DNA from: CALIKS01 sp964440295
GTDB lineage: Archaea; Thermoproteota; Nitrososphaeria_A; Caldarchaeales; Calditenuaceae
NCBI GenBank assembly: GCA_964440295.1
Contig: CAYTRT010000026.1
Coordinates: 1-18,118, forward strand
DNA length: 18,118 nt
Direction: 5' to 3'
Shown here: in pieces, positions 15,428-18,118 of the stretch
Position numbering within the stretch: the stretch's first letter is position 1
How the letters are laid out: each line of letters begins with the position of its first letter
Notes under the pieces: generated by a model
Seen by the model: only the letters and a program-made list of their open reading frames with translations
The model's database searches: none
What the model was told of the DNA's origin: nothing
Made by a program: the position numbers and the translations under genes

Positions 15428-15885
15428 TTAGTCTACGATGCCGTATCCGCCGCTTACCAGGTCTTGGAATGGAGGGATATGAGTAGGATAAATGTAAAAT
15501 ACATGAATGCGAAAGCCAAAACAAAAACTAACGCCCACGCAAACAACGTCAATGTTTTTGGAAACGCTTTGATACTCATTAATTTAATGCTCAGCAGCTG
15601 GCCAATCACGATGGCTAAGATGAAGATGAAAAATATCTAAGACCAAGCTTTCCTCGATGAAGAACTTCGAGAGATAATACATGAATACAATTAGTGTAGG
15701 CATTGATAAAATACTAAATGCTTTCGCGGGAAAAAATGAAGATGGTGGGCTTCGAATATACACGAATTCTATAAATGCATACAGTAAAGCAGGCCAGAAA
15801 GCCAATTTCAAATGCTCCCATACACTCTCATTTACGGCGGAAAACAGGGCTACAACCGGATTATTGCCGGAGAGCTCAAACGTAA
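15428..15885 (-). pseudogene. DUF6512-type membrane protein, two single-base frameshifts, N-terminus lost in the scaffold gap
   Basis: Reading the minus strand away from the gap gives ELSGNNPVVALFSAVNESVW, then EHLKLAFWPALLYAFIEFVY, PAKAFSILSMPTLIVFMYYL and LSKFFIEESLVLDI. Removing one base from the T5 run (15629-15633) continues as FIFILAIVIGQLLSIKL and LTLFAWALVFVLAFAFMYFTF. Adding one T near 15490-15492 continues as YPTHIPPFQDLVSGGYGIVD, ending at a TAA (15428-15430). The NESVWEHLKL block and the terminal YP.HIP.F.D..SGGYGI match what I know of the DUF6512 family of small multi-helix membrane proteins, whose function is unknown. Four or five hydrophobic segments are visible. Both breaks lie in homopolymers, so the gene may be intact in the organism. 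The remaining N-terminus (roughly 30 residues) would lie in the gap. Confidence 0.7.
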
Positions 15886-15985
15886 NNNNNNNNNNNNNNN
15901 NNNNNNNNNNNNNNNNNNNNNNNNNNNNNNNNNNNNNNNNNNNNNNNNNNNNNNNNNNNNNNNNNNNNNNNNNNNNNNNNNNNNN
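15886..15985. other. Scaffold gap of 100 N
   Basis: Exactly 100 undetermined bases, a conventional placeholder length in draft assemblies. The true distance, and even the adjacency, of the two flanking contigs is unknown. It interrupts the DUF6512-type gene on its left and a broken frame on its right. Confidence 0.98.
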
Positions 15986-16187
15986 GATCCGAGTAAGGAG
16001 CCTAACTATGACGAGATAGAGAAGGCTCTGAAAGGGATTAGCTAAGCATCAGGTTTACGCCCTCGACTGCTATGACCTGCCCGTTAACTTAGTATAAGAA
16101 ATCCAAGATGAAGGCTATGATCCAGTCACTACGGCTCTTCTAGCAATAATTTTATTTTTCAAATCCCACCCCGCACTTCACTCTTAG
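15986..16187 (+). pseudogene. Unrecognised broken coding remnant right of the gap
   Basis: A frame open from the gap reads DPSKEPNYDEIEKALKGIS and stops at 16045. Shifting one base at the AAAGGG run (16031-16036) continues it as GLAKHQVYALDCYDLPVNLV up to a TAA at 16095-16097. Beyond that stop the same frame goes on as EIQDEGYDPVTTALLAIILF and then FKSHPALHS, ending at 16187. The amphipathic then hydrophobic pattern looks like decayed coding sequence, but I do not recognise a family. The internal stop is not a homopolymer change, so part of the decay may be real. Chance openness cannot be ruled out. Confidence 0.4.
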
Positions 16188-16194
16188 AAATCAC

Positions 16195-16204
16195 GTTTAA
16201 ATTC
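16195..16204 (+). promoter_or_regulatory. Putative TATA box of merA
   Basis: GTTTAAATTC is centred about 37 nt upstream of the ATG at 16237, leaving room for a leader of roughly ten bases. No clear MerR- or ArsR-type operator was recognised around it. Confidence 0.35.
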
Positions 16205-16236
16205 TCGGTTATTGAACATCGATATGGTTGGTGCTA

Positions 16237-17638
16237 ATGAAGGAGTATGATCTGGTCATTTTAGGTGCGGGTTCTGCAGGTTTTGCTGCTGCGATAAAGG
16301 CCTCAGAGCTTGGCAAAAAAAATTGCGATAATTGAGAATGGAACAATAGGTGGAACATGTGTAAATGTAGGTTGTGTTCCTTCCAAACACTTATTACATG
16401 TTAGTGACGTGTACTATTACTCGAAAAATCACAGGTTCAAGGGAATAAAAACTTTAGAAGCTTCATTAGATTTTGGGAAAGTAATTCAGCAGAAAGACGA
16501 AGTGGTGCACTACTTGAGGAAAAGCAGATACGTGGATGTTCTTCAGAACTTACCTAACGCCGTTTTCATAGAGGGAAAAGGTGTTTTCATCTCCAAAAAT
16601 GAGGTTAAAATTGACAATCAAGTTTTAATAGCTGACAAGTTTCTCATAGCTACAGGGTCGTCTCCTAAGATAATCAGGTTGAAAGGCATCGATAAAGTTG
16701 ATTATCTCACAAATGTTGAGGCGTTAAATCTTAAACAATTGCCAGAATCTATGATAATAATAGGAGGTAGAGCTCTTGCCTTAGAATTCGCTCAGATGTA
16801 TGCCCATTTTGGCACAAAAGTCACTATTTTGCAGAGGAGCCCACGAATCCTTCCGGAGGATGAGCCTGAAATTTCCGAGGAACTAACAAGGTGCTTAACA
16901 GAGGAGGGAATTGAAATCCAAACTAGTGTAGAAATGAGGGAGGTTGCTGAGAAAGGCGGAATGAAGATAGTTAAATGTAGCATTGAAGGAAAAGAGAGGG
17001 AATTTGAAGCTGAACAAATTCTCGTAGCCACAGGGAGAAAACCCAACACTGAAGATATAGGATTGGACAAGGCTGGGGTCGAAACTGATGAAAGAGGATT
17101 TGTCAAAATAAATGAGTACTTGCAGACAACAAACCCCAATGTGTATGCGGCAGGCGATTGCGCTACACCGATAATGCTTGAAACTCTGGCAGCAAAAATG
17201 GGCAACATTGCAGTTAGAAATGCCTTTGAAAACACAAATTTAACAATTAATTACAGAGAAATTCCCAGGGTTGTTTTTACTAATCCGCAAGTTGCAAGGG
17301 TCGGCTATACCGAAGAAGAATATTTAGCAAAGACTCGTGCATGCGCTTGCAGAACAATTCCAATGTCGCTTGTCCCAAAGTCTCAAATCATAAATGACAC
17401 ACGAGGCGTCATAAAGATGGTGATAGACCCTAGTACACTGAAAATAGTTGGCGTTCACATAGTTTCTCCACTGGCTGCTGAAATGATTCATGAAGCAACC
17501 TTAGCCGTAAAATTCGGGTTAACCATTGACGACATAATTGATACGATTCATGTCTTTCCAACAATGTCAGAAGCAATCAAACTTGTTGCTCAGTCATTCC
17601 GAAAAGACATAAGCAAACTCAGTTGTTGCGTGGAATAG
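16237..17638 (+). CDS. merA: Mercuric reductase (MerA-type flavoprotein disulfide reductase), frameshifted near the start as read
   Basis: Reduces Hg(II) to Hg(0) with NADPH. The ATG at 16237 reads MKEYDLVILGAGSAGFAAAI (FAD GxGxxG) and then hits a stop after an A8 run (16314-16321). With seven A it continues into the main frame as KKIAIIENGTIGGTCVNVGC, giving about 466 residues in all. The redox pair is in GGTCVNVGCVPSK, the second nucleotide fold is MIIIGGRALALEFAQMYAHF, the FAD pyrophosphate block is VYAAGDCA, and the dimer motif is HVFPTMSEAIKL. The C-terminal vicinal Cys pair in KLSCCVE is the diagnostic MerA feature that separates it from dihydrolipoamide dehydrogenase. No N-terminal heavy-metal (NmerA) domain is present, as in Sulfolobus MerA. 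A TTG at 16310 would give 442 residues without the FAD loop and is unlikely to be a working start. No merR, merH or transporter gene is nearby. Confidence 0.85.
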
Positions 17639-17783
17639 AACTTATAAAACACTCTTTGTTCAAGAAAAGATTTGAGCCCTTGCTAAGCTTCGTCAGACCA
17701 TGAAGATAAGGATGAACCTAAGCCGGTCTAAAAAGCGATAATTTAAACCGATGTCTAAACCTAACCCCCGCAGATAAAATCCA

Positions 17784-17790
17784 TAAAAAG
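17784..17790 (-). terminator. Possible oligo-T terminator of the coiled-coil gene
   Basis: About 14-20 bases after the stop codon, the minus strand has CTTTTTA, a T5 run in an otherwise mixed spacer. It is a weak call made only on the T tract. Confidence 0.25.
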
Positions 17791-17803
17791 GCTGTCTTAT
17801 TGA

Positions 17804-18118
17804 TTAGCCTTGCTTTGAGAGCTCAGAGAGTGTCTGGTTAATTATTTCCATCGCCTTCAATAGGCTCGTCTTGAGCATATTGACTTGGTCTTCCCGTTCT
17901 TTTAACCTTTTCTGATGCTCTGAGAGCTGGTTTTTCAGGGACTCAACTTCTGCTTTTAGGCTCTCGATCTCTGCTCTTCTCTCCTCCTCATTTAGGTATG
18001 TCTGCTTGGTTTTGAATAAGTCAGGTAGCATCAACGTCTTAACCCCTTCCTTAAGGAACTTGTTATAGGTCTCGCGTACTATCTGGCCTGCCTTAGTCTT
18101 GCCTTGAAGGTGGTTCCT
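17804..18118 (-). CDS. Coiled-coil protein of unknown function, N-terminus off the window
   Basis: The minus-strand frame is open from the right window edge to a TAA at 17804-17806, giving 104 residues of a longer protein. It begins RNHLQGKTKAGQIVRETYNK, followed by FLKEGVKTLMLPDLFKTK. From about residue 48 it is a heptad-patterned coiled coil (RRAEIESLKAEVESLKNQLS, then EHQKRLKEREDQVNMLKTSL) and it ends TLSELSKQG. Read alone, a TTG at 18034 or ATG at 18031 would give a 75-76 residue protein, but the frame continues unbroken upstream, so the longer reading is preferred. The basic N-terminal part could bind nucleic acid, with the coiled coil for oligomerisation. I do not recognise the family, and no partner gene is visible. 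Confidence 0.6.
   Translation of the reverse strand, partial: RNHLQGKTKAGQIVRETYNKFLKEGVKTLMLPDLFKTKQTYLNEEERRAEIESLKAEVESLKNQLSEHQKRLKEREDQVNMLKTSLLKAMEIINQTLSELSKQG

Noticed and set aside
15416..15640. Plus-strand 74-residue open frame beside the tRNA
   Set aside because: It is antisense to the corrected DUF6512-type gene, which has far better family-like sequence; the plus-strand peptide has no recognisable pattern.
15812..16045. Plus-strand open frame running through the N gap
   Set aside because: Its left part is antisense to the NESVWEHLKL region and its middle is only undetermined bases; only the part right of the gap was kept, as a remnant.

Overview
The window is archaeal and fits a thermophile of the TACK/Thermoproteota kind; I cannot place it more finely. 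The evidence is the gene content (Cdc48 with two AAA modules, FEN1, Trm5, a GTPBP1-type GTPase, an NKxD-type YchF, RtcA, AlaX), TATA-like boxes about 25-30 nt upstream of most starts with little or no leader, TTG starts, heavy use of AGA/AGG and ATA codons, and a tRNA without encoded CCA. A run of exactly 100 N (15886-15985) shows the window is a draft scaffold made of two contigs. Order and linkage across that gap are not proven.

Left contig, 1-14757: a dense, intact housekeeping block. A truncated beta-hydroxyacid dehydrogenase runs leftward, and an O6-alkylguanine-DNA alkyltransferase runs rightward from what looks like a shared bidirectional TATA box. Next come a GTPBP1-like translational GTPase overlapping trm5, and fen1 with a TTG start. 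fen1 converges on a leftward cdc48 plus small winged-helix pair. A leftward DAO-family FAD oxidoreductase is divergent from a YchF-type GTPase, which is followed by rtcA. A leftward AlaX tRNA-editing protein is divergent from an 853-residue secreted, C-terminally anchored protein of repeated beta-sandwich domains. Many of these genes act on tRNA, translation quality or nucleic-acid repair (Trm5, AlaX, RtcA, GTPBP1, YchF, FEN1, alkyltransferase).

Degraded zone, 14758-16236: a solo right end of an IS200/IS605-type element (hairpin plus GGAGGTCAG) abuts a C-terminal fragment of a GMC oxidoreductase. Then come an intact tRNA-Thr(GGT) on the minus strand and a minus-strand membrane protein of the DUF6512 type, visible only after two single-base homopolymer corrections and cut by the gap. 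Just right of the gap lies an unrecognised broken reading frame.

Right contig, 15986-18118: visibly richer in A and T. It carries a merA-type mercuric reductase with the C-terminal Cys-Cys pair, split by one extra A in an A8 run near its start, and the C-terminal part of a coiled-coil protein running in from the right edge. Several apparent frameshifts cluster within about 900 bases around the gap and sit in homopolymers, so sequencing error is as likely as true gene decay.

I did not find a clearly new multi-gene system. The items most worth a second look are the hidden DUF6512 gene, the IS605 end fused to a gene fragment, the split merA, the cdc48-wHTH pair and the AlaX zinc-ligand variant.
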